Source: Lentisphaeria bacterium (lineage in GTDB: Bacteria > Verrucomicrobiota > Lentisphaeria > Oligosphaerales > Oligosphaeraceae). Taken from it: DNA of 64,000 nucleotides. Positions within the stretch are counted from its first letter, which is position 1. Every line of letters starts with the position of its first letter. This document shows positions 1-8,125 of the stretch, piece by piece. The translations under genes were made by a program, and so were the position numbers. The stretch covers positions 1-64,000 of the forward strand of contig JAEEYQ010000006.1 of NCBI GenBank assembly GCA_016288215.1, read 5' to 3'. Under the pieces are notes generated by a model that was not told where the DNA came from, made no database searches, and saw nothing but the letters and a program-made list of their open reading frames with translations.

Positions 1-1
1 C

Positions 2-889
2 AACGTGGTCTTCTGGGACGCGCGGGCCGGCCTCTACCGCGGCTACATCCGCGGCTTCCATCCGGCTGGCGTGCCAAATCCGGACAATGAGCCGGTCCGC
101 AACATCTCCTATATCGAGTCCAAGGACTTCAAGACGTGGACCGATCCCCAGCTGCTCTCCTTCGATGACGATGACGACATCCCCCTCTACACCAACAATG
201 TGATGCCCTATTTCCGTGCGCCGCAGATATTTATCGGCATCCCGACCCGCTACATCAACCGCTTCCGTTGGAGCAGCAGCTTTGAGGAGCTCTGCGGCAA
301 GGAGCGCCGCAAACTCCGCATGAAAATGCATCCCCGCTGTGGCACGGTGGTTACGGACTGCGCGTTCATCGTCTCCCATGATGGCAAGAACTTCCATCGC
401 TTCGGCGAGGCCTTCATGCGCCCCGAGCCGGAGAACGGCCTCAATTGGATCTACGGCGACTGCTATCCCGCCCGCGGCTTCGCCATTACCCCAAGCAAGG
501 TCCCCGGAGCCCCCGATGAACTGTCCATTTACGTGCCCTCCTTCCATTGGATGGGGGATCCGATTCAGCTCAGACGCTACACCATCCGCATGGACGGCTT
601 CGCCTCCCTCCACGCCGGCGGCCAGGAGGCCATGGTGGTGACCAAGCCCATCCTCTTCACAGGCAGCGAGCTGCACATCAACTTCGCCACCTCCGCCAGA
701 GGCTATGTCTTCGTCACGCTCATCGACGCGGACGGCAACCGCTATCCCTCCTGCGAGACCTTCGGCAACGCCATCGACCGCAAAGTCCTCTTCGACGATC
801 CGGAGGCCGTCTCCAAACTTGCCGGAAAGACCGCCTATCTCGAGTTCCGCATGATGGACGCCGACATCTACTCCATGCAGTTCCGGTAG
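2..889 (+). CDS. Beta-propeller glycosidase-like protein, C-terminal part (5' end outside window)
   Basis: The reading frame is open at the left edge, so the N-terminus is missing and about 295 residues are visible. The visible part has an aromatic, Asp-rich repeat pattern (FWDARAGLYRGYIRG, ESKDFKTWTDP, SHDGKNFHRFGEAF) typical of five-bladed propeller glycosidases related to GH32/GH43 and sialidase-like proteins. The last ~80 residues look like the beta-sandwich that often closes such proteins (LIDADGNRYPSC, then YLEFRMMDADIYSMQFR). The role is probably cleavage of a glycan or binding to one; the substrate cannot be read from the sequence. The gene fits the glycosidase-rich character of the window. 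No signal peptide can be judged because the start is not visible. Confidence 0.55.
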   Translation, partial: NVVFWDARAGLYRGYIRGFHPAGVPNPDNEPVRNISYIESKDFKTWTDPQLLSFDDDDDIPLYTNNVMPYFRAPQIFIGIPTRYINRFRWSSSFEELCGKERRKLRMKMHPRCGTVVTDCAFIVSHDGKNFHRFGEAFMRPEPENGLNWIYGDCYPARGFAITPSKVPGAPDELSIYVPSFHWMGDPIQLRRYTIRMDGFASLHAGGQEAMVVTKPILFTGSELHINFATSARGYVFVTLIDADGNRYPSCETFGNAIDRKVLFDDPEAVSKLAGKTAYLEFRMMDADIYSMQFR

Positions 890-1025
890 AGGCCTTATTG
901 CGAATTCAACTTTTTTTTCTCTTTTTTGGGATTTGGCGGTTTGCATTCTTGAAAACAGACATTAATTTATAAATGGTTTCTCATGGAGATGAGGCTCTTC
1001 ATGTGGCCAATGGGTGAGTATTTCT

Positions 1026-1053
1026 AATCTTTTGAGGTCTTCATCAAAAGATT
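1026..1053. other. 10-bp inverted repeat upstream of the first CTERM-like gene
   Basis: AATCTTTTGA and TCAAAAGATT form a perfect 10-bp stem around an 8-nt loop. It lies in AT-rich DNA 55 bp before the start at 1108. It could be an operator or a hairpin in the 5' leader. It has no T-run, so a terminator for the preceding gene is less likely. Confidence 0.45.
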
Positions 1054-1107
1054 ATAGCAAGCATAATTAATTTGTTTTAAACAATTTAGAAAAAGGGAAA
1101 AGACGTG

Positions 1108-1926
1108 ATGAAAAAACAGTTAAGGCTGATTTGGGCGCTGGTTGCCCTGTCCACCGTGGCGATGGCTGGAGTTACTGTTGAGATTGACGGTTTTGAAGTC
1201 TTCAAAGAAAATGACTTTAATTTCGCTACAAGAATAATGGGTCAAACGGTTTCAACATGGGAATGGGCACAGAATTGGAAAGACGCCAGAATTATTTCTT
1301 TGAAAGTGCCAGGCGGCAACGATGTGTGGCTTGCAAACATTACCACAAATTGGTATGGCACAAATGATGATCTTAAAGATATTTACAAAATGGATTCAGA
1401 TAGTTTTGGATATATCAAAACGTCTGAAATCGATGGGTATACTGTTCCAAAAAGCGATTATAGCGTCACACCAGGCAAGGAAACAACCACCGATATTACT
1501 TATCATATGACATTAACTGATGATAGTGGTGAGATCACAGACAAAAGGGACATCACGACTACAGGTTATCTGCTGGGACACTTTGAAGAAGACACGGAAA
1601 TCTATCTGGCCATGACTCCCTTAGGCACGACAAGTAAAGAAATGATGGATACCTATCAGTTAGTGGATGTTGCAGGAACGGACATGCAGTCACGTAAACT
1701 GACAACTTGGGGGCTTGAAGGAGATCAGGCCACTAATATGCGCATCAACTTTGGATGGAAAGTGGGAGCCTCAGTTGATCCTGCCGTAACAGGCGCAGAG
1801 TTTGTCGCGCTTTATGCTACGCCGAAAATGCCTCCTACCGGCCAGCCGTTGCCCGGCGGTCTTCTGGCGGGACTGCTTGCCTTCGGCACTGTCACCGCTG
1901 GCTCTCTGAAGAAGAAGCGCTCCTAA
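1108..1926 (+). CDS. Secreted protein with PEP-CTERM-like (PTGQPLPG) C-terminal sorting tail
   Basis: The 272-residue protein has a signal peptide (MKKQLRLIWALVALSTVAMA), a central extracellular domain, and a tripartite C-terminus: the motif PTGQPLPG, a hydrophobic segment (GLLAGLLAFGTVTAG) and the basic tail SLKKKRS. That arrangement is the architecture of PEP-CTERM/exosortase-type sorting signals. The family assignment is by architecture; the motif is not the classic PEP. ATG at 1108 is preferred over GTG at 1105 because AAAAGGGAAA (1091-1100) is then well spaced. The protein is paralogous to the one at 18668-19468: both share TTGYLLG, EDTEI, LAMTP and the C-terminal motif. The two ends of the gene are GC-rich and the middle is AT-rich. 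No exosortase gene is in the window. The molecular function is unknown. Confidence 0.75.
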   Translation: MKKQLRLIWALVALSTVAMAGVTVEIDGFEVFKENDFNFATRIMGQTVSTWEWAQNWKDARIISLKVPGGNDVWLANITTNWYGTNDDLKDIYKMDSDSFGYIKTSEIDGYTVPKSDYSVTPGKETTTDITYHMTLTDDSGEITDKRDITTTGYLLGHFEEDTEIYLAMTPLGTTSKEMMDTYQLVDVAGTDMQSRKLTTWGLEGDQATNMRINFGWKVGASVDPAVTGAEFVALYATPKMPPTGQPLPGGLLAGLLAFGTVTAGSLKKKRS

Positions 1927-1959
1927 GCGATATTCCTTCCTCATAATCCTATTTAAAGT

Positions 1960-2001
1960 GCGGAATCACCGTGGCAATCGTTGCGGTGATTCCGCTGTTT
2001 T
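1960..2001 (+). terminator. Rho-independent-type terminator
   Basis: GCGGAATCACCG (1960-1971) pairs perfectly with CGGTGATTCCGC (1984-1995) around a 12-nt loop and is followed by TGTTTT. It starts 34 bp after the stop codon of the CTERM-like gene. Confidence 0.8.
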
Positions 2002-2420
2002 GGAGGCAGAAAGGATCAGCAGGGCTAGCAGGGCTAGCAAGCTCTTGGCTAGATACCCCCAAAAAATGACCTTCCTGTAAATTTCTATTGCTAATTTACC
2101 AATGGCGGGATGCCGTCGCTGCATCCTCCAAATTCTTAATTTCATCATTCTTTTCCCCCTCTCGAGTTGATTTTTCTGTTTCATGCATTACATTTAGTGT
2201 GTTGACGCAGTGAAAGGGAGTCCGTTTGGGCTGACTTTCAGCGCATGAGCATATTCGGGGCGGTGGCGGTGACGCTATCGCCTCGAAGACGGAAATGAAT
2301 GTTTGACGGAAGTGCTTCCTTCGTGTGCAGAATGCGTGGGAAGTTTTTTATTTACGGGCAGAAGACGGGAACCGGGAGTAGGGGCTTCTGATAAGTCGTT
2401 GAGGGAAAGGCAGGTGTGCG
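2002..2420. other. Intergenic region upstream of nusA with a short CTAG nonamer repeat
   Basis: Positions 2020-2053 hold imperfect nonamers of the type GGGCTAGCA, related to CTAG repeats at 12283, 19690 and 56566. I see no convincing gene in the rest. The promoter of the nusA operon should lie here; TTGACG occurs near 2202 and 2302, but neither has a convincing -10 partner. rimP, which often precedes nusA, is absent. Confidence 0.5.
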
Positions 2421-3692
2421 ATGGCATCAAAGGAAAAGAATGAACTACTGGACAATCTGGAGTGTCTGGAGCGGGAACGGAACATCGACCGCGAGACGCT
2501 GCTCAGCCTGATTGAGGAGTCTCTGATGTCCGCGGCCCATAAGGCGGTTCAAGCTACCCGTGACGTGCAGGTGAAGATTGACCGCAAGACGGGCAAGATT
2601 CAGTGCTTCGCCCACCTGTTTGTGGTTGAAACCGTGCAGAATCCGGAGGAGGAGATTTCGCTGAAGACCGCGCAGACCCGCAATCCGGACGCCCAGCTCG
2701 GCGACGAAGTGGAATGGGAAGTGACTCCGGAGAATTTCGGCCGCATTGCCGCGCAGACGGCGAAGCAGGTCATCATTCAGCGGCTCCGCCAGCTGGAGAA
2801 GAAAAACATCTGCGAGGCGTACCGCGATCAGCTCTTCCAGCTGGTCACGGGGGAAGTCCGTCGGGTTGAACATGGCGACCTGATCATCAATTTCGGCTCC
2901 GCCGAAGGGGCCATGCGCCGTTCGGACGCCATACCCGGAGAGGACTACGAGCCGGGGGACATGATCACCGCCCTGCTCATTGAAATCAACTCGGACAAAC
3001 CCGGCCCCAGCCTGTACGTCTCCCGCGCCCACACGGATTTCGTCGCCCGCCTGTTCGAGCGGGAAGTCTCCGAGATCGCGGACAAGAGCGTCGAGGTCAA
3101 GGCCATCTCGCGGGAAGCTGGCTACCGCAGCAAAATCGCGGTCTTCTCTCCGGATCCCCGCGTGGATCCCGTGGGTGCCTGCGTGGGAATCCGCGGCAAC
3201 CGCGTCAAGACCATCGTCCGCGAATTGGGGGGAGAGAAAGTGGACATCATTCAATGGGATCCGGACATCCGAGTCTTCGTGACCAATGCCCTGAAGCCCG
3301 CGAAAATCTCGAAAATCGATGTGGATGAAGAACATAAGACCGTTCGCATCGAGGTGCCGGAGGATCAGCTTTCCCTGTCCATCGGCAAGAAAGGGCAGAA
3401 TGCGCGGCTGGCGACGAAACTGACTGGCTGGAGGATTGACATTGTCAAGTCGGAGCAGTCAGAAGTCAATGAGGATGAGCAATTTGCGAATCAAGTCCGG
3501 CGGGCGACCGAAGCGATTGCGGCGGTTCCTGAAATTGGCGAGAAGCTGGCCGCGCTGTTGGTGCAGAACGGCTTTGTCAGTCTGGACGGCATCGTGGCGG
3601 CGGAGTCCAGTTATCTGGCGGACATTTTGGACATTGACGTCTCCCGCGCGGAGGAGATTCTGGCGGCCGTTCAGCGGCAGCTTTCCAAATAG
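2421..3692 (+). CDS. nusA: Transcription termination/antitermination factor NusA
   Basis: The 423-residue product binds RNA polymerase and nascent RNA and modulates pausing, termination and antitermination in the cytoplasm. The order of domains is the NusA N-terminal domain (about 1-130), an S1 domain (about 140-200, with VTGEVRRVEHGDLIINFG), and two KH domains with GIRGNR (256-261) and IGKKGQNARLA (321-331). A single C-terminal helix-hairpin-helix unit follows (about 365-420, PEIGEKLAALLVQNGF). It is shorter than E. coli NusA (495 residues), which has two C-terminal acidic repeats. It is the first gene of the nusA-infB-rbfA-truB-ribF run. AAGGCAGG upstream of ATG 2421 is the likely ribosome-binding site. 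Confidence 0.97.
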   Translation: MASKEKNELLDNLECLERERNIDRETLLSLIEESLMSAAHKAVQATRDVQVKIDRKTGKIQCFAHLFVVETVQNPEEEISLKTAQTRNPDAQLGDEVEWEVTPENFGRIAAQTAKQVIIQRLRQLEKKNICEAYRDQLFQLVTGEVRRVEHGDLIINFGSAEGAMRRSDAIPGEDYEPGDMITALLIEINSDKPGPSLYVSRAHTDFVARLFEREVSEIADKSVEVKAISREAGYRSKIAVFSPDPRVDPVGACVGIRGNRVKTIVRELGGEKVDIIQWDPDIRVFVTNALKPAKISKIDVDEEHKTVRIEVPEDQLSLSIGKKGQNARLATKLTGWRIDIVKSEQSEVNEDEQFANQVRRATEAIAAVPEIGEKLAALLVQNGFVSLDGIVAAESSYLADILDIDVSRAEEILAAVQRQLSK

Positions 3693-3777
3693 AGGGGCGC
3701 CGGCGGTTCCGGAGGATTCCCAAGTCATGGCAATTGAACAATAACTTATATATAGATAATGGAATGGAGGCCCGTCA

Positions 3778-5895
3778 ATGAGTGACCGTGTGAGAGTCTA
3801 TGAATTGGCCGGTGAACTCGGACTGACCAATAAGGAGTTAATACAGCTACTGGATCGGGAGGGGTATCAGGTCAAGAGCCATTCCAGCACCATAGAGGCG
3901 GAAGTCGCCGACATGATCCGCGAGCTGGTCATCGCCGAACGTCAGCAGCAGAAGAAGAAGAACATCGCGAAGCCCGCAAAGTCGGCGGTGGCTCAGCCGG
4001 CCCCCGCCCCCAAGGAAGCGAAGCCGCAGAAGCCAGCGGAGCCGGCGGCGAAAACGGCGAAGGCGAAGCCTGTGGCGAAGGTGGAGGAAGAGCCGGAGGA
4101 AGAGTCCGACGATGAGGAGGAGAGCGCCTCCAACGAGCTTCATCTGAAGGCCCCCATCACGGTGCGGGATTTGGCCGAAGGCCTTGGCAAGAAGCCCAAC
4201 GAGCTGATTGGCTTCCTGATGACGATGAACATCTTCGCCGCCATCAACCAGGTTCTGGATGTGGAGCTGGTGGAGAAGATCTGCGAGAAGCAGGGGGTCA
4301 AATTTGTCCGCGAGCGCCGCGAGAAGGGGCGCGAGAAGGGCAGCGAGAAGACGTACACGCCGGAAGTGCGCCCTCATCGCAAGGTGGGACGGCCGCCGGT
4401 GGTGGTGTTCATGGGCCATGTGGACCATGGCAAGACCTCCCTGCAGGACTATATCCGCAACACCCACGTGACCCAAGGGGAGGCCGGCGGCATCACCCAG
4501 CACATCGGCGCCAGCGTGGCCGTGGTGGGCGATCAGACGATTACATTTTTGGATACTCCTGGCCATGAGGCATTTACAGCAATGCGTGCCCGCGGCGCCA
4601 ACGCGACGGACATCGCCGTGCTCGTGGTCGCCGCCGACGATGGCGTCATGCCGCAGACCATCGAGGCCATCAACCACGCCAAGGCGGCGAAAGTGCCGAT
4701 CATCGTGGCCATGAACAAGATGGACTTGCCGGGCGCGAATCCGGACAAGGTGTATCTGGGGCTGCAGCAGCATGGCATCACCCCTGAGGATTGGGGCGGC
4801 GACGTGGCGGTCATTCCCGTCTCCGCCGTCACGGGCGAGGGCGTCAACGACCTTTTGGAGCGCATCCTGCTGGAGGCGGAAATGCTGGAGCTCAGCGCCG
4901 ACCCGGAGGCGAAGTTCGAGGGCTTAGTCATTGAGGCGCAGATGGAAAGCGGCATGGGACCCACGGCCAACGTGCTGGTCCGCAACGGCACTCTCCATGT
5001 GGGCGATGTCCTTATCTGCGGACAGTGCTTCGGGCGGGTTCGCGCACTGTTGGACTCCCACGGCAAGCGGGTTCAGCGGGCCACGCCCTCCACGCCTGTG
5101 AAGGTCATGGGCCTTTCCGGCGTTCCGGAGGCGGGGGACAGAATCTCCATCTGCGAAAACGAGCGGGTTGCACGTGAGCTGGCGGATGCCGCCATCCAGA
5201 AGGAACGGGCCGAGAAGAACGTGACCCGCGGCGCTACCATGTCTCTTGACGATATGTTCCAACGCCTTGAGCAGGAGGAACATCCGGAGCTTCCCATTGT
5301 GCTGAAGACGGATGTCCGCGGCAGCATTGAGGCGATTGTGGACTCCATTGGCAAAATCAAGTCGGACCGCATCAAGCCTGTTGTGCTGCACAGCGGCGTT
5401 GGCGAAATCAATGAAAACGACGTGGTGCTGGCGGCCGCCTCGCAGGCGGTGATATTGGGCTTCCATGTCCGCGTGATGCCGGGGGTCAGCCGTCTGGCCA
5501 AGCAGAAGGGCGTGGAGATTCGGCTGTATTCCATCATCTACGAGCTGATTCAGCAGGTGGAGGATGCCATGCGCGGCAAACTCCAGCCGGAAGTCCACGA
5601 GACGCCTCTTGGGCAGGCGGAAATCATACAGGTCTTCGAGACCAGCAAGGCCGGCAAGATCTGCGGCTGCCGCGTGAACGACGGTCTGATGCGCGTGAAC
5701 GCGAAGGTGAAGGTCTACCGCCAGAAGGAGCTCATCTACCACGGCCAGATTCAGGGCCTCCGCCGCTTCAAGGAGGATGTGCGCGAGGTCAAATCCGGTC
5801 TGGAATGTGGTATCCGACTGGACAACTTTGAGGACTTCGAAGTGGGCGACCGCCTGGAGGTCTTTGATTTGGTCTCTGTGGCTCCGGAGCTGTAA
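3778..5895 (+). CDS. infB: Translation initiation factor IF-2
   Basis: This 705-residue GTPase brings initiator fMet-tRNA to the 30S subunit and promotes subunit joining. The N-terminus has an IF2-N helical module (1-50), then a low-complexity Lys/Ala/Pro/Glu linker (about 57-118), then a second IF2-N module (about 125-175). The G domain shows GHVDHGKT (213-220), DTPGHE (259-264) and NKMD (313-316). The remaining ~330 residues cover domains II to IV. TGGAGG at 3765-3770 is 7 nt before the ATG. It lies 85 bp after nusA, with no terminator between them. Confidence 0.98.
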   Translation: MSDRVRVYELAGELGLTNKELIQLLDREGYQVKSHSSTIEAEVADMIRELVIAERQQQKKKNIAKPAKSAVAQPAPAPKEAKPQKPAEPAAKTAKAKPVAKVEEEPEEESDDEEESASNELHLKAPITVRDLAEGLGKKPNELIGFLMTMNIFAAINQVLDVELVEKICEKQGVKFVRERREKGREKGSEKTYTPEVRPHRKVGRPPVVVFMGHVDHGKTSLQDYIRNTHVTQGEAGGITQHIGASVAVVGDQTITFLDTPGHEAFTAMRARGANATDIAVLVVAADDGVMPQTIEAINHAKAAKVPIIVAMNKMDLPGANPDKVYLGLQQHGITPEDWGGDVAVIPVSAVTGEGVNDLLERILLEAEMLELSADPEAKFEGLVIEAQMESGMGPTANVLVRNGTLHVGDVLICGQCFGRVRALLDSHGKRVQRATPSTPVKVMGLSGVPEAGDRISICENERVARELADAAIQKERAEKNVTRGATMSLDDMFQRLEQEEHPELPIVLKTDVRGSIEAIVDSIGKIKSDRIKPVVLHSGVGEINENDVVLAAASQAVILGFHVRVMPGVSRLAKQKGVEIRLYSIIYELIQQVEDAMRGKLQPEVHETPLGQAEIIQVFETSKAGKICGCRVNDGLMRVNAKVKVYRQKELIYHGQIQGLRRFKEDVREVKSGLECGIRLDNFEDFEVGDRLEVFDLVSVAPEL

Positions 5896-5899
5896 ACCT

Positions 5900-6343
5900 A
5901 TGGGACAGAAGCGCATGATTAGGGTGAACGAACAGGTTCACCGCGAATTGGGCCGGCTGTTTCAGATTCACGTCTGTCCGGACGCCCATGCCCTTGTGAC
6001 CGTGACCGACGTGAAAGTGGCGGAGGACTTGCGGGACGCGACGGTCTACGTCAGCGTCTACGGCGACGAGGCGCGGAAGGCGGCCGTGACGGCGCTGCTG
6101 GAGAAGCGGCGGGCGGTGCTGCAGCATGAGCTGTCCCGTCGGGTGATTCTGAAATTCACCCCGCGGCTCCATTTCAAGCTGGATGACACGGCGGCCCGTG
6201 CCGACCGCATCATGTCCATCTTGGAGGAGCTGCATCTGGATGATGGCTCACCGTCGAATGCCGCATCTGAAAAGTCGGAAGTCGCTCCTGCACAGGAAGA
6301 TGCAACTTCATCGCCAACGAATGGGCAGGAGTCCCATGCCTAA
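5900..6343 (+). CDS. rbfA: 30S ribosome-binding factor RbfA
   Basis: The 147-residue protein has the single KH-like fold of RbfA, a 30S maturation and cold-adaptation factor. Family hallmarks are RVNEQVHRELGRLFQ at the N-terminus, VTVTDVKVAEDLRDATVYVSVYG in the middle and FTPRLHFKLDDTAARADRI, with a Ser/Gln/Glu-rich C-terminal tail of about 35 residues. The start is placed at ATG 5900, four bases after the infB stop, which gives the expected N-terminus; ATG 5915 is a possible alternative. The 3' end overlaps truB by 8 nt, which suggests translational coupling. Confidence 0.93.
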   Translation: MGQKRMIRVNEQVHRELGRLFQIHVCPDAHALVTVTDVKVAEDLRDATVYVSVYGDEARKAAVTALLEKRRAVLQHELSRRVILKFTPRLHFKLDDTAARADRIMSILEELHLDDGSPSNAASEKSEVAPAQEDATSSPTNGQESHA

Positions 6344-7055
6344 AGGGCCTGTAAACGAGATCGACGGGCTGCTGTTGGTGGACAAGCCGCAGGACTGGAC
6401 CAGCCACGATGTGGTCAACTGCGTCCGAAGCCGTTTCCGTCTGGGGCGTGTCGGCCATTGCGGGACCTTGGATCCCATGGCCACGGGCCTACTGGTTCTA
6501 CTGCTCGGCAGGGGAACCAAATGGCAGGAGCATTTCATGGGTGAGGACAAAGTCTACGCCGGCAGCCTGATGTTGGGCGTCGAGACGGACAGCGAGGACG
6601 CCACGGGCGCCGTTGTGGCGACGCATCCTTGGGAGCAGGTGACGGAAGTGGATTTGAAGGCGGCCGCCGCCTCGCTGACGGGGGAGATTCTGCAGGTGCC
6701 GCCCATGGTGTCCGCCATAAAAGTGAATGGCAAGGCGTTGTACAAGCTGGCACGGAAGGGGCAGGTCATTGAACGGGAACCCCGCCCCGTGACCATTCAC
6801 CGCTTTGACATCACGATGGTGGACTTGCCCCGTGCAGATTTTATAGTTCATTGCTCCAAAGGGACTTACATCCGCACTCTGTGCGCGGATCTGGGGCGGA
6901 AGCTGGGCTGCGGCGCCCATATGAGTGCCTTGCGGCGGCTGGAATGCGGCCCCTTCTCCGTGGCGGACGCCGTGGACATGGAGACTCTCAAAGGCTGCGA
7001 ACTGGCGGATTTCATGGCAATGGTGCGGCCATTGCCGAATGAGCAGGCCCTCTGA
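6336..7055 (+). CDS. truB: tRNA pseudouridine(55) synthase TruB
   Basis: The 239-residue enzyme converts U55 of the tRNA T-loop to pseudouridine. The catalytic motif GTLDPMATGLL contains the nucleophilic Asp46. KPQDWTSHDVVN, QVPPMVSAIKVNGKALYKLAR and CSKGTYIRTLCADLG are the other conserved TruB blocks. The start at ATG 6336 is chosen because GGCAGGAG lies 5-8 nt upstream and because it places the conserved N-terminus correctly; longer reading in this frame is not TruB-like. It overlaps rbfA by 8 nt and is followed by ribF after 16 nt. Confidence 0.95.
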   Translation: MPKGPVNEIDGLLLVDKPQDWTSHDVVNCVRSRFRLGRVGHCGTLDPMATGLLVLLLGRGTKWQEHFMGEDKVYAGSLMLGVETDSEDATGAVVATHPWEQVTEVDLKAAAASLTGEILQVPPMVSAIKVNGKALYKLARKGQVIEREPRPVTIHRFDITMVDLPRADFIVHCSKGTYIRTLCADLGRKLGCGAHMSALRRLECGPFSVADAVDMETLKGCELADFMAMVRPLPNEQAL

Positions 7056-7071
7056 AGACAGGGGAGGGGGA

Positions 7072-8025
7072 ATGTCAGGGGACACGGGTTGCCAAATTGT
7101 ACGCACGCCAGCCGAACTGTCTGCGGAATGCAGGCGGATTTCTTTGGCCTTGGGCGCCTTTGACGGCGTGCACATCGGCCATCAGGCCATCCTCCGCGCC
7201 GTTCAGTCGGATGCACAACGTCTTGGGGCGGAACCGGTTGTGCTATTCTTCAATCCACCGCCGCGGGCGATTTTCCAGCCGGATGTCCCCTTCCGCTGTT
7301 TGACATCCCTTGCCCAAAAACTGGAGCTGTTCGCCAAAAACGGCATCCGCCGTGCCGTCGTTTTCCCCTTCGATTTGGAGCTGGCCCAGCTCACCTCCGA
7401 TGAATTTTTCTATAAGTATTTGGTTATAAAGGAGTTAGATATAGTCTCCTTTTGTGTTGGTCGAAACTGGACCTTTGGCTGTGGCGGCAAGGCGGGGGGC
7501 GAGGAGCTGCGGCGGCTGGCCACGCCGTTGGGCATGGAGACGCGGCTGGTGGAGTCCGTCTCCCTCCACGGTTTTGCCGTGAGCAGCACGCGAATTCGCG
7601 CCGCCGTGGAGGCCGGTCGGATGGATGTGGTCACGGAAATGCTTGGGCGGCCGTATTTTGTGGATGGTGAAGTCTGCCATGGTCTCGGCGTCGGCCGCAA
7701 GATGGGCGTTCCCACGGCCAATGTGGTGGAGCAGTCCCAGATGTTGCCCAAATACGGCGTCTATGCGGCACGGGGCATTGTGGACGGCGTGGCCATCGAT
7801 GGCATCGTGTATGTGGGGGACGCCCCGACCATTCGTCAGACGGGAGACCCCCAGATCATTGTGGAACTGCATCTGTTCGATTTCTCTAACGATATCTACG
7901 GCAAGAAGATACGCATTGAATTCCACCATTACATCCGCCCCAGCATGCGCTTCACGGGACAGGAAGCCCTCATGGCGCAAATCGCGAAGGACGTGGAAGA
8001 GGCAAAGAGAGCGCTCAAAAATTAG
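7072..8025 (+). CDS. ribF: Bifunctional riboflavin kinase/FAD synthetase RibF
   Basis: The 317-residue enzyme phosphorylates riboflavin to FMN and adenylates FMN to FAD. The N-terminal FAD synthetase half shows the nucleotidyltransferase signature ALGAFDGVHIGHQAIL and a VSSTRIR block. The C-terminal kinase half carries GLGVGRKMGVPTANV and YGVYAARG. ATG 7072 is preferred because GGGGAGGGGG lies immediately upstream at a workable distance. It is the last gene of the operon. Its TAG stop is the first unit of the AT-rich heptamer array that follows. Confidence 0.95.
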   Translation: MSGDTGCQIVRTPAELSAECRRISLALGAFDGVHIGHQAILRAVQSDAQRLGAEPVVLFFNPPPRAIFQPDVPFRCLTSLAQKLELFAKNGIRRAVVFPFDLELAQLTSDEFFYKYLVIKELDIVSFCVGRNWTFGCGGKAGGEELRRLATPLGMETRLVESVSLHGFAVSSTRIRAAVEAGRMDVVTEMLGRPYFVDGEVCHGLGVGRKMGVPTANVVEQSQMLPKYGVYAARGIVDGVAIDGIVYVGDAPTIRQTGDPQIIVELHLFDFSNDIYGKKIRIEFHHYIRPSMRFTGQEALMAQIAKDVEEAKRALKN

Positions 8026-8125
8026 GAATTAGGAATTAGAAATTAGAAATTTGTCTAGAAGATATAGAAAATCTAGAAAAATTCCTCATTCCAATTTCAA
8101 TTCCTCATTCCTCATTCCTAATTTT
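8018..8125. repeat. Inverted pair of AT-rich heptamer arrays between convergent genes
   Basis: AAAATTAGGAATTAGGAA at 8018-8035 is complementary, with one mismatch, to 8108-8125. The left arm is a run of GAATTAG/AAATTAG heptamers that begins inside the ribF stop codon. The right arm is the same type on the minus strand and abuts the stop of the mannosidase gene. A CTAGAA-type repeat sits between the arms. The folded structure could act as a bidirectional transcription terminator. Confidence 0.75.

Noticed and set aside
1966-2184. 72-codon minus-strand frame upstream of nusA
   Set aside because: It reads through the terminator hairpin and CTAG repeats, with no ribosome-binding site support and no recognisable motif.
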